This document shows positions 17,776-31,045 of a stretch of 64,000 nt of DNA, in pieces; position 1 is the first letter of the stretch; the number at the start of each line of letters is the position of its first letter. A program made the position numbers and the translations under genes. Source of the DNA: Paenibacillus oryzisoli (lineage in GTDB: Bacteria > Bacillota > Bacilli > Paenibacillales > NBRC-103111); contig NZ_LYPB01000090.1 of the NCBI RefSeq assembly GCF_001653565.1, forward strand, positions 158,078 through 222,077, read 5' to 3'. The notes beneath the pieces are model-generated. The model was not told where the DNA came from. It was given only the letters and a program-made list of their open reading frames with translations, and ran no database searches.

Positions 17776-18639
17776 ATGAAACGGCATCGTAATCGTCGTC
17801 TATACCCACTCGTCCTCAATATCGGTTTTGTACTTCTTGGCCTGATTATGTTATATCCTTTCTGGTATGTGTTGATGTTCTCCTTAAGCGATCCGACACA
17901 TGCTTCTGTCAACAAGTTGAATCTATATCCCGAGCATTTTTCATTATCGACATACAAATACGTGCTTTCCCAGAAGTTCCTGTACGTTGGTTTTAGAAAT
18001 ACGTTGATCGTCACGATTATCGGGACACTAATAAGCATGGTGCTTACAATCGGTTGTGCCTACCCGCTGGCTAAAAGCAGTTTGCGTTGGCGCAGTCCTA
18101 TTTTTTCAATTATTTTTTTTACAATGTTGTTTCATGGCGGTTTGATTCCTACCTACCTCGTCATCAAGCAATTGCATCTGGTTGACACACTGTGGGCGTT
18201 AATGTTGCCGTCGGCCGTTAGTGTTTACAACATGCTGATTATGATTAAGTTCTTTAAGGGAATTCCCACTGAATTGATCGAATCGGCAAAAATGGACGGC
18301 GCTAATGATTTGTTCATTCTATTGCGCATCATATTACCTTTGTCGGGAGCCGTTAATGCTACGATTGGCTTGATTTACGCGGTAGCCAGGTGGAATGAAT
18401 ATCTGCCAGGCATCATCTACATTCATGATCAGAAAAAACGAGTCTTGCAGGTCGTGCTAAATGGGATGCTTAAAGAGGAATCACTTGCGAATCAACCTGG
18501 ATTAAGTGATATGGCATCGTCGCCGGAAAGCATTAAGATGGCGGCCGTGGTAGTCAGTATGGTGCCAATTCTGCTCGTCTATCCCTATTTGCAAAAGTAT
18601 TTCGTCAAAGGCATGCTCATCGGTTCAGTCAAAGGGTAG
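17776..18639 (+). CDS. ABC importer 1 permease, YtcP-like
   Basis: 287 residues with about six membrane segments. The start codon immediately follows the previous stop, so the two permeases are translationally coupled. EAA loop ESAKMDGANDLFILL, and the conserved C-terminus KYFVKGMLIGSVKG typical of YtcP/AraQ-like partners of LplB. Second half of the channel of importer 1. Confidence 0.9.
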   Translation: MKRHRNRRLYPLVLNIGFVLLGLIMLYPFWYVLMFSLSDPTHASVNKLNLYPEHFSLSTYKYVLSQKFLYVGFRNTLIVTIIGTLISMVLTIGCAYPLAKSSLRWRSPIFSIIFFTMLFHGGLIPTYLVIKQLHLVDTLWALMLPSAVSVYNMLIMIKFFKGIPTELIESAKMDGANDLFILLRIILPLSGAVNATIGLIYAVARWNEYLPGIIYIHDQKKRVLQVVLNGMLKEESLANQPGLSDMASSPESIKMAAVVVSMVPILLVYPYLQKYFVKGMLIGSVKG

Positions 18640-18687
18640 TGACTACGGAAAATTACACTTAGGTACTGCTAATTGCCTTTACTCTGT

Positions 18688-18699
18688 AAGGAGGTGATC
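18688..18699 (+). promoter_or_regulatory. Perfect anti-SD complement without a nearby start codon
   Basis: AAGGAGGTGATC matches the complement of the 16S rRNA 3' end over 12 bases. No ATG, GTG or TTG follows at normal spacing; the next gene begins about 80 bases later with its own SD. This resembles an mRNA-stabilising SD (STAB-SD) in the leader of the giant lyase gene, or the relic of a lost small ORF. Confidence 0.45.
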
Positions 18700-18768
18700 A
18701 TAAAAACCCATTATTTCTATTGGTAAAGTGGTGGAATGCATGGTCCAAACTTTTAAGAGGGAAAGGAA

Positions 18769-23853
<5,085 letters not shown>

Positions 23854-23878
23854 GAGGCGAAAAGGATGTGTTGCATAA

Positions 23879-25039
23879 ATGATAGCAAGGAAACGAAGGA
23901 ATTCGATGCTGCGCTTTCGTCTACTGAATGTGATTTCGGTGGCAATGTCCCTGTTGTTGCTTACTTCTCATGTAGGTGCGGCTTCAGATACCACACCACC
24001 GACTGCACCTTCTGGTTTAACAGCGGAACCAATGTCCGAAAGCACAGTTTCACTTGGTTGGAATGCGGCAACTGATGATATCGGCGTTGATCATTACACC
24101 ATTTTTCGCGACTGTGCATCTGTCGGAACCACGGTAGGAATGAGTTATACGGACACCGGATTAACGGCATCGACAGATTACTTTTATTATGTTCTTGCCT
24201 ATGATGCTGCTAATAACGAGTCCGGCGGCGGTGGCGCCTGCGTGACCACACTTGCACCGGACCTAACACCACCTTCCACTCCTACAAGCTTAATAACAAA
24301 AATGGAGGGGAAATCAGTCGTGCTGACGTGGTCGTCTTCAACAGACGATCGTTTGATGAATGGTTATCAGGTATATCGGAACGGGGTTCAAATAGGCACA
24401 ACGAGCAACCTCACGTATACAGATTCATCAATTGCTTCTCTAACGAGCTATTCTTATACAATCAAAGCAGTCGATGATAGTGAAAATGAATCTGCTTCCA
24501 GTAGTGCATCTGCAGTTACAACGCCAAACTTTTTGTATTTCACCGATTTTGAGAATGGCGCCGCCGATTGGACTGTCGTTTCAGGGACTTGGAGTACAGT
24601 GTATGATGGTGGTCGCGTCTACAAATCTAGTACCACGTTTGATAATTCCTCTAAGATTGGAGAGGGATCGTGGTCCGATTACACCGTAGAGACGCGGGTG
24701 AAAGTAAACAGTTGGTCGTCGACAAATTCACCTGATGTAGGTATTCGTGTAAGGTTTACGGATAATAAGAATTTTTATTTACTAGGCTATAAAAATGGTA
24801 ATTTGGTTATTAACCGTACAGTTGCGGGAACAGGTAATGGCGGCACAAGTAAACCATTTACACTCCAAACGGGACAGTGGTATACGTTCAAGGCAGTCGT
24901 TCAAGGCAGTACGCTTAAGCTATATGTAAACGGCAACCTTGAGTTAACTAGAACAGATAGCCTGTTGCCAACGGGCGCAGTGGGAATCGAGAGTCGATTT
25001 GGTGATTCTAGGTTTGATAATTTTACTGTTTCACAATGA
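23879..25039 (+). CDS. Secreted FN3-FN3-LamG protein, paralogue of the lyase C-terminus
   Basis: 386 residues: signal peptide to about residue 34 (ending HVGAAS), two FN3 domains (about 36-215) and a LamG-like domain (218-386). It aligns end to end with the last 350 residues of the preceding giant gene, including the paired cysteines (DCASVG and GACV; NCASIG and GRC in the giant). It has no catalytic domain, so it is probably a free carbohydrate-binding protein. It was likely produced by tandem partial duplication of the neighbour gene, including the leader GTGTTGCAT. Confidence 0.85.
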   Translation: MIARKRRNSMLRFRLLNVISVAMSLLLLTSHVGAASDTTPPTAPSGLTAEPMSESTVSLGWNAATDDIGVDHYTIFRDCASVGTTVGMSYTDTGLTASTDYFYYVLAYDAANNESGGGGACVTTLAPDLTPPSTPTSLITKMEGKSVVLTWSSSTDDRLMNGYQVYRNGVQIGTTSNLTYTDSSIASLTSYSYTIKAVDDSENESASSSASAVTTPNFLYFTDFENGAADWTVVSGTWSTVYDGGRVYKSSTTFDNSSKIGEGSWSDYTVETRVKVNSWSSTNSPDVGIRVRFTDNKNFYLLGYKNGNLVINRTVAGTGNGGTSKPFTLQTGQWYTFKAVVQGSTLKLYVNGNLELTRTDSLLPTGAVGIESRFGDSRFDNFTVSQ

Positions 25040-25040
25040 C

Positions 25041-25432
25041 ACGAATGGAGAGCAGGGGCACTTAACGATTTCGCCGCTGACGCTTGGTACAGTTCAGCTT
25101 GGCATGCCCTACGGCATTGCTAATCAGCTGGGGTCAGCCGGATGAAGCGATGGCAGCGCGTATGGTGATTCCCGCCTTGAATGGCGGGATCACCTGTCTG
25201 GATACTGCGAGCGTTTATGGTAACGCGGAGCAAGTGTTGGGGCGATTTTTGAGGGAGAAACGCGGCCGGGTACTGTGATGACCAAGTTGTTTTTGAATGC
25301 GGATCAGGGGACGTCGCTTGCCGACATGGAGCTCCAAATCAAGGAGGGCATCCTTCAGTCGTTAGAACGGCTGCAGCAGTTGCGGATGTGCCTGAATTTG
25401 TGAACACGCCTTCCCGCTGGGAGGGTAAATAA
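25041..25432 (+). pseudogene. Aldo/keto reductase remnant
   Basis: Three frames carry pieces of one protein. TLGTVQLGMPYGIANQLG stops at TGA near 25143; a second frame holds PALNGGITCLDTASVYGNAE (the family Asp-Tyr region) and ends at 25278; a third continues VMTKLFLNADQGTSLADMEL and LERLQQ. A last piece, VPEFVNTPSRWEGK, ends at TAA 25432. Several frameshifts and an internal deletion of most of the barrel make it non-functional. Confidence 0.75.
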
Positions 25433-25474
25433 ACGATAATGATTCACCAAACTTAGAAGAAATGGGAGAACAAT

Positions 25475-26764
25475 ATGGCGAAATATGTGAAGCAGGGCCA
25501 AGTTCAAACTGGATTTACAATGATGGAGGATGCTGTCTACAAGACGGTTAGAGACGTCATTCAGGATGTAGCGGTCAATCAAGATGCGGCCGTTCGCAAA
25601 TTGTCGGCGCAATTTGATCAGTGGTCGCCAGAATGTTTTCGCCTTAGCGAGGCACAAATTCAATCGATTATCGCCCGTGTTCCAGACAGGGTCAAAGAAG
25701 ATATTCGCTTTGCGCAGCAGCAGGTGCGCCATTTTGCACAGCAACAGCTGGGAACGCTGCGCGATCTGGAGGTTGAGACGCTGCCCGGCGTCATTCTGGG
25801 CCATAAGCACATTCCCGTTAGCAGCGTCGGCTGCTATATCCCGGGCGGTCGCTATCCGATGGTAGCCTCCGCGCACATGAGCATTTTGACGGCGAAGGTG
25901 GCTGGCGTCCAGCGTGTTATCGCCTGTACCCCGCCGATCAAAGGGGAAATCCCAGCGGCAACGGTCTGCGCGATGGCGTACGCAGGCGCAGACGAGATCT
26001 ACGTGCTTGGGGGCATTCAAGCAATGGCAGCGATGGCGCTCGGGACGGAGACGATCGAGCCCGTCGACATGCTGGTTGGCCCCGGCAATGCCTATGTTGC
26101 TGAGGCAAAGCGCCAGCTATTCGGCAAGGTCGGCATCGACCTGTTCGCCGGTCCGACCGAAGTGCTCGTCATCGCCGATCACACGGCCGACGCGGAGATG
26201 GTGGCTACCGATCTGCTCGGGCAGGCTGAGCACGGGCCGACATCGCCAGCCGTGCTTATCACGACCTCTGAGGCTCTCGCTCGGGAGACGTTGACTGAAA
26301 TCGAGAAGCAGCTGCTCAAGCTGTCGACCGCTGACGTTGCCGGCGTGGCTTGGCGAGACTACGGAACAGTAATCGTCGTGGAAAGCCGGGAGGAAGCTGT
26401 TCGAGAAGCGGACCGTCTTGCTTATGAGCACGTGGAGGTGCTGATGGAAGACCCGGATTTTTTCCTGGCGAATATGAAAAATTATGGGGCTTTGTTTCTC
26501 GGACCTGAAACGAACGTCGCTTACGGCGATAAAGCAATCGGTACGAATCATACATTACCCACCAAAAGCGCTTCCAGGTACACCGGCGGCCTATGGGTAG
26601 GAAAATTTTTGAAAACCTGCACCTATCAGCGCTGTACGGAAGAGGCAAGTCATCTGGTCGGCTCATACGTCTCGCGATTATGCGAAATTGAAAATTTCTG
26701 GGGTCATAAAGAGCAGGCGGATTTACGTGTACGCAGATATAGTGTCCATGGAGAAAAGGTATGA
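25475..26764 (+). CDS. Histidinol dehydrogenase-family protein, HpsN-like
   Basis: 429 residues, intact. SD GGGAGAA before ATG 25475. The NAD-dependent dehydrogenase fold of HisD is clear, with LVGPGNAYVAEAKRQLFG, DLFAGPTEVLVIADH and LLGQAEHGPTSP (metal-ligand region). However, the stretch GCYIPGGRYPMVASAHMS replaces the GLYVPGG...YPSSVLMN type seen in histidine biosynthesis and resembles HpsN (sulfopropanediol 3-dehydrogenase) and related polyol enzymes. No his genes are nearby. It is GC-richer than its surroundings (bases 26101-26160 have 38 G/C) and sits among pseudogenes, so it is likely the surviving member of a decayed, perhaps imported, operon. Substrate is probably a polyol or hydroxy acid. 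Confidence 0.75.
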   Translation: MAKYVKQGQVQTGFTMMEDAVYKTVRDVIQDVAVNQDAAVRKLSAQFDQWSPECFRLSEAQIQSIIARVPDRVKEDIRFAQQQVRHFAQQQLGTLRDLEVETLPGVILGHKHIPVSSVGCYIPGGRYPMVASAHMSILTAKVAGVQRVIACTPPIKGEIPAATVCAMAYAGADEIYVLGGIQAMAAMALGTETIEPVDMLVGPGNAYVAEAKRQLFGKVGIDLFAGPTEVLVIADHTADAEMVATDLLGQAEHGPTSPAVLITTSEALARETLTEIEKQLLKLSTADVAGVAWRDYGTVIVVESREEAVREADRLAYEHVEVLMEDPDFFLANMKNYGALFLGPETNVAYGDKAIGTNHTLPTKSASRYTGGLWVGKFLKTCTYQRCTEEASHLVGSYVSRLCEIENFWGHKEQADLRVRRYSVHGEKV

Positions 26765-26916
26765 GAATTGTTTCCTATGTTGAGAATGGCGCGCAGAAAG
26801 CAGGCATTTCAACGGAAGTAGGCTTGTAGCCGCTTCCTTGCAAGCTGGAAGAAGTCGTGGAGCTTGGGCCAACACAGCTAAAGAACTTCTACTGCAAGCT
26901 GCTGGCCCAGTGCTGA
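26761..26916 (+). pseudogene. Fumarylacetoacetate hydrolase-family N-terminal remnant
   Basis: ATG 26761 overlaps the previous stop (ATGA), as in an operon. The frame reads MRIVSYVENGAQKAGISTEV, hits TAG at 26827, then continues PLPCKLEEVVELGPTQLKNF before a second stop at 26916. This matches the usual start of FAH-family (2-keto-acid hydrolase or isomerase) proteins. The catalytic domain is missing. Confidence 0.55.
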
Positions 26917-27162
26917 ATGATCGTGGATTAGTTTCACCTCAGTTTGTAGCTCGGAATTGGGCTGTCCTTGCCCATGCCCCGACGGATAAGCACCCTTGGT
27001 TAATGGCTTGCTTGTACATTCAAGCAGGCCAAGCAGCATGCTATACAACCGTTTTGAAGCTTCCCAGTTGGCGTTATCACCTTTCAGGCTGATCAGATGC
27101 CAAAGCGATTCTAAATGATCCCAAAGGTCTCGTCGGGTATTTTTAAACGGAAGATCTGCATG
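26878..27162 (-). pseudogene. Probable AraC-regulator remnant
   Basis: The reverse strand is open for 95 codons without a proper start, containing RRDLWDHLESLWHLISLK and WEASKRLYSMLLGLL. The pattern resembles the helical linker between the cupin and HTH domains of AraC regulators in this group. Both the sensor and DNA-binding ends are missing. It overlaps the end of the FAH remnant, so the exact joint is unclear. A plus-strand ORF in the same place (26838-27092) looks like its shadow. Confidence 0.4.
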
Positions 27163-27208
27163 TTAATGGTTCATGTGTAATTAAGGATACTTAAATGGGG
27201 GGCTTTGT

Positions 27209-28174
27209 TTGGACTATTTGACAACCGCATCAAAGGAGTTATTTAGCTATCATCCAGAACTAACCAAAAGGGATGATTTTGATCATTTTTGGCATACGAC
27301 AATTCGTGAAGCACATCAAAACCCATTACAGGCGAGTCGTACACGAATTGACTATCCTATCCATCATGTTGCTGTATATGAAATTAAATATTCTGGCATG
27401 GATAGCACACCGATATATGGATGGATGATTGTTCCTACGTTCTTGCAGAAAGATCGGTATCCTTGTCTCATTCACTATCATGGGTTCAGCGGCAGCCGTG
27501 GTGAGCCATCGAGCTATATGAAATGGGTCATGATGGGTTTTGTAGTGATAGCTGTTGATTGTCGCGATCAAGGCGGGCGTACAGGGAATCATGCAGCATA
27601 TTCAAGCGGGTTTTCGTTAAATGTGGCCAGTAAAGGAATTCATAACAAATATGAATATTATTATCGATATGTTTACATGGATTGCCTGAAGGCAATCGAC
27701 TTCGCTTGCATGCAACCAGAGGTTGATGACTCCCGCATCGTAGTTGAAGGCGGAAGCCAGGGTGGTGGTTTGGCAATGGCGGTTGCAGCACTTGACCACC
27801 GACCTGAGTTAGCTCTAGTTGACGTCCCTAGTAATAGCAATTTAACAGAGCGTGTAGGTGGGATGTACGGTGCGTTTGCTAGTGTAGCTGAATATGTGAA
27901 GAAGCATCCTGACCAACTTCATCTCGTTATTGAGAACTTAAGTTATTTTGACACGATGAATATGGCGGATAAGATTAGATGCCGTGTGCTGGCATCGGTA
28001 GCTTTGAAAGATGAGACATGTCCACCACTCATGTATTTTGCTACATATAACCGAATTACCAGTGACAAAGATATTGTCATTTATCCATTTAACGGGCATG
28101 AGGGTGGAGGGGATATCCAGACAGAGAAAAAGCTAGCGTATGTGAGACAATTCTTTCCTTTATGGTTGGATTGA
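27209..28174 (+). CDS. CE7-type acetylxylan esterase / cephalosporin-C deacetylase family hydrolase
   Basis: 321 residues from TTG 27209, set by a GGGGGG SD (27197-27202). Alpha/beta hydrolase of normal family length: oxyanion region YHGFSGSRGEPSSY, DCRDQGGRTG, nucleophile Ser in VEGGSQGGG, catalytic Asp in LKDETCPP and His in NGHEGGG. No signal peptide, so intracellular. CE7 enzymes remove acetyl groups from imported short xylo-oligosaccharides and related sugars. This gene probably deacetylates products taken up by one of the nearby importers. Confidence 0.85.
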   Translation: MDYLTTASKELFSYHPELTKRDDFDHFWHTTIREAHQNPLQASRTRIDYPIHHVAVYEIKYSGMDSTPIYGWMIVPTFLQKDRYPCLIHYHGFSGSRGEPSSYMKWVMMGFVVIAVDCRDQGGRTGNHAAYSSGFSLNVASKGIHNKYEYYYRYVYMDCLKAIDFACMQPEVDDSRIVVEGGSQGGGLAMAVAALDHRPELALVDVPSNSNLTERVGGMYGAFASVAEYVKKHPDQLHLVIENLSYFDTMNMADKIRCRVLASVALKDETCPPLMYFATYNRITSDKDIVIYPFNGHEGGGDIQTEKKLAYVRQFFPLWLD

Positions 28175-28178
28175 TTAA

Positions 28179-28683
28179 TTAGTCGTACTTACTTTCGATG
28201 ATGCGTTGATTGCCTTGGTTTTGAAATATACCAGTACCTACATCCTTCTGCTATCGGGCTAATGTTACAAGTGAGGAAAGCCCAAGCGTCTTAAATGAGA
28301 TGGGATTTCAGTGGGCTAGGAGAGAAGGAGAATTCGTATATGATCCTTCCGTACATCATCACCTCCGTATTCTATCTTTTGAAGCGCCGTTAAAAAAGGA
28401 TATTAATGAGTTTGCAAAAATGGTGAATCAAGCCAAAGAAGGAAAAATCACCGTTCTTTATTTTCATGGAATCCCTGATCTTGCTCATCCATGGGTTTCC
28501 ATGGAGCGGGAAGCATTTGAAGCCTATATGGAATATTTGTTAGAAAATAATTTTAAGGTTATTGCTATGAGAGAACTTTCTAATTATATGGATCCATTGA
28601 AATTACAGGTGAAAATTCGTTTAGGAGTAAAGCGTAATGTCAGAATGGATATTAGTTATGACAAGTTTGTTATGGGCGGGTAA
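28179..28683 (+). pseudogene. Polysaccharide deacetylase remnant
   Basis: The NodB catalytic motif appears as VLTFDDALIALV (about 28185-28220) in the same frame as a stop near 28270. A second frame, open from 28225, gives CYRANVTSEESPSVLNEMGF and later VLYFHGIPDLAHPWVSM and FKVIAMREL, the normal C-terminal part. The middle of the NodB domain has been lost with a frameshift. The tail overlaps the DMT transporter start by 47 bases. Confidence 0.75.
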
Positions 28684-29518
28684 TTTTGTTGCAGGGAAAT
28701 TTACAGCTGGTCATGCACCCGTCATAATACTGGCTGAGTTACGATACGGAATCGCTGTTGTAGTTATGATCCCTTACATTTGGATAATGGAACGACGATT
28801 ATTGCCCGTTCGTCAAGCTGTGCCTGCCTTAATCGGCATGGGATTAACAGGTGTCGCACTTTTTACTGTATTCATGTTTTGGGCGTTGGAGCGTACCTCA
28901 GCTACCAATATTGGTTTATTATCGACACTTAATCCCATTGCTATTGCTTGCATATCTTATATGTTGCTTGGAGAAAAATTGACCATGCGACAAGCTGTAG
29001 GTATGGTTGTCTCAATAGGTGGTGTGTTGTTGGTTATTACACACGGAGAGTGGGATCGATTTCTAGGACTACAATTTAATAAAGGTGATTTATTAATGCT
29101 TGCTGCGGTGGCGGTCTGGGGATTATATACGGTCATTGCTAGAAATGCGATGAAGTATATGACACCAATCGCTAGTGCGTTGTGGTCGGGTATATTTGGA
29201 TTCTTACTATTACTTCCGTTTACAGGGAAGAGCATTACATTTATTGAAGTGTCGCCTGCTTTTTGGGGTGCCATTCTTTACATCGGTATAGGCGCAACAG
29301 CGTTAGCCATGGTGCTATGGAATATTGGCGTTCATCGTGTCGGGGGTACGCGAGCTGGAATTTTTCTAAACTTAAATCCGATTTTTACAGCTATCTTAGC
29401 TTATCTGTTTTTAGGAGAAAGCATGAACGGAGCACAATGGATAGGCACTCTAGTTGTGATTGGCGGAATGCTGATATTTAGTAGAAACCAAGTAAGAAAA
29501 TTAGTCAAGGAGAGGTAA
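28637..29518 (+). CDS. DMT-superfamily (EamA) transporter
   Basis: 293 residues, about ten membrane segments in two EamA repeats (about 5-135 and 148-285; both contain the LLGE/FLGES end motif). ATG 28637 has an SD (AGGAGT, about 28622-28627). The family exports or exchanges small metabolites; the substrate cannot be told from sequence. The start lies inside the deacetylase remnant, which suggests the promoter or leader was rearranged. Confidence 0.85.
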   Translation: MSEWILVMTSLLWAGNFVAGKFTAGHAPVIILAELRYGIAVVVMIPYIWIMERRLLPVRQAVPALIGMGLTGVALFTVFMFWALERTSATNIGLLSTLNPIAIACISYMLLGEKLTMRQAVGMVVSIGGVLLVITHGEWDRFLGLQFNKGDLLMLAAVAVWGLYTVIARNAMKYMTPIASALWSGIFGFLLLLPFTGKSITFIEVSPAFWGAILYIGIGATALAMVLWNIGVHRVGGTRAGIFLNLNPIFTAILAYLFLGESMNGAQWIGTLVVIGGMLIFSRNQVRKLVKER

Positions 29519-29796
29519 CTTCTATGCAAGTCAAATGAACTATATCATTTTGCAAATATGGTCACTTCGTCAAGTAAACCATGTTCAGATAAGCATCTTA
29601 AGCGGCATGTTGGATATCCTACTGGGCTTATTCCGGCAGCACGAGGTGGTTCTACGCTTGAAAGCTGGAATCAGCAGTAGAGCGGAGAATTGTACAAGTG
29701 AAGGCTAGCTAACCAGGGTTTTATGGTCTTGGTTGCCCTTTAGCTTCTTTATGATATGGTCAGTATAACCGATTTTATAGGTGGGAAAGCACGAAA
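29519..29796. other. Intergenic region before the LacI gene
   Basis: No intact gene. One frame is open from about 29522 to a TAG at 29678-29680 and encodes HVGYPTGLIPAARGGSTLES near its end; it may be the tail of a lost gene, but I do not recognise it. An imperfect hairpin at 29707-29746 (AGCTAA and GGG against CCC and TTAGCT) followed by TCTTTAT could be a weak terminator. The lacI promoter should lie after it. Confidence 0.35.
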
Positions 29797-30822
29797 ATGG
29801 CGACAATTAAAGACATTGCTGAACGAGCGAAAGTATCCGTAGCAACAGTATCATATGTTTTGAACGATACGCGTTATGTATCTGCCGAGAAAAGAAAAAG
29901 AGTACTTGATGCCATTAAGGAACTTAAATATGTACCTAATGCGGTCGCTAGGGGATTGCGTATACGGGAAAGCAAGACAATCTGCCTTGTGCTTTCCGAT
30001 ATCACCAATCCGTTCTATCCAGATTTAGCTAGGGCGTGTGAGGAGATAGCACGCAGTAAAGGATTTATTCTTAATATGACCAATACCAATGATCAACCGG
30101 GCGCACTGGAGGAAGCAGCCAGGCAACTTCGTGAGGGAAGAGCGGATGGAATGATAGTAACAACCGCGCTGGAATTCGATCGTGAAGTGTTGCAGTCTCT
30201 GGCAAGCCAGGGTTATCCGATCGTAATGGCTCACCGTAAGCTGGACGAACTCCCCATAGATTCAATCGTATCCGATAACGAGGGAGGCGGATATTTGGCA
30301 ACTATGCATCTAATCGGATTAGGACATAAGCGAATTGCCTTCGTTACTGGGGTAAATGGTTCTTCTGTCAATATCTCACGCATGGTGGGATACCGGCGAG
30401 CGATGGCGGAAGCAAACTTAGGTGTGTTGCAGGAGTGGATAGTCTCTGGGGAAGCAAAATACAAACCGAGCTACGATGCAGCGGGAGCATTATTGCGATT
30501 GCCAGAGAAAGTTCGTCCTACGGCCATTATCAACCTAAGCGATTTGGGTGCACTCAGTGCACTTGACGCTGTTTTGGACGCCAACTTGCGAGTCCCAGAG
30601 GATGTTGCGGTTATGGGATTTGATGACTTATTCTTTGCTTCCACCCGCAATGTTCAACTTTCCACCATTCGTATACCGAGGTACGAGCTTGGCAAGCAAG
30701 CAGTGGAGCGCCTATTCGAGCGAATGAATAAAAGCTCCGGACTCGGTAAGATGGATACAGTGCTTCCAGTTGAATTGGTAGTACGTAAAACGTGCGGTGC
30801 TTACCTAAAGTCTTCAAACTGA
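29797..30822 (+). CDS. LacI-family transcriptional regulator
   Basis: 341 residues: N-terminal HTH (ATIKDIAERAKVSVATVSYV) with a hinge helix (VPNAVARGL), then a periplasmic-binding-protein-like sugar domain (SDITNPFYPDLAR, HRKLDELPIDSIVSDNEGGG, AVMGFDDLFFAS). It reads in the same direction as the inositol-type operon, and two copies of a LacI-type palindrome lie between it and iolC (30904-30923, 31010-31027). It is therefore the likely repressor of that operon and may repress itself only through distant effects. The inducer is probably an inositol or keto-sugar phosphate. Confidence 0.9.
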   Translation: MATIKDIAERAKVSVATVSYVLNDTRYVSAEKRKRVLDAIKELKYVPNAVARGLRIRESKTICLVLSDITNPFYPDLARACEEIARSKGFILNMTNTNDQPGALEEAARQLREGRADGMIVTTALEFDREVLQSLASQGYPIVMAHRKLDELPIDSIVSDNEGGGYLATMHLIGLGHKRIAFVTGVNGSSVNISRMVGYRRAMAEANLGVLQEWIVSGEAKYKPSYDAAGALLRLPEKVRPTAIINLSDLGALSALDAVLDANLRVPEDVAVMGFDDLFFASTRNVQLSTIRIPRYELGKQAVERLFERMNKSSGLGKMDTVLPVELVVRKTCGAYLKSSN

Positions 30823-30903
30823 TAAATTGTCGATTACAGGATTTCGTCATGGAGAAAGCCCTTAAACTAAAGTATAGACATAGAATAAATTCTATATTAA
30901 CTT

Positions 30904-30923
30904 TCATCTAATCGATTAGATGA
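30904..30923. promoter_or_regulatory. LacI-type operator O1 (perfect 20-bp palindrome)
   Basis: TCATCTAATCGATTAGATGA is its own reverse complement over 20 bases, centred on CG as LacI-family sites usually are. It lies 142 bases before the iolC start. Confidence 0.8.
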
Positions 30924-31009
30924 TGATTTAGGGGGATTGCGAAAGCTCCAAGTTGAAGCTCTCTTCGTTCAATTATGTTGATAAGAAAAAATAAACTAAT
31001 GCTCATCGC

Positions 31010-31027
31010 CATCTAATCGTTTAGACA
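31010..31027. promoter_or_regulatory. LacI-type operator O2 (imperfect copy of O1)
   Basis: CATCTAATCGTTTAGACA repeats O1: the left half is identical and 6 of 9 right-half positions match GATTAGATG. The centre is 105 bases from that of O1, and the site ends just before the iolC SD (TGGAGGGG). The promoter probably lies between the two operators. Confidence 0.7.
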
Positions 31028-31045
31028 ATACTGGAGGGGTTTCGT

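Noticed and set aside
25355..26020. Long reverse-strand open frame inside the HpsN-like gene
   Set aside because: It is antisense to a complete, well-conserved gene and has no SD or family motif; it arises from the high GC content of this gene.
25475..26764. Assignment as histidine-biosynthesis HisD
   Set aside because: The GCYIPGGRYPMVASAHMS region fits the HpsN-like subgroup, and no his gene is nearby.
26838..27092. 84-residue plus-strand frame as a small gene
   Set aside because: No SD or recognisable motif; the opposite strand carries a more protein-like AraC-type stretch.
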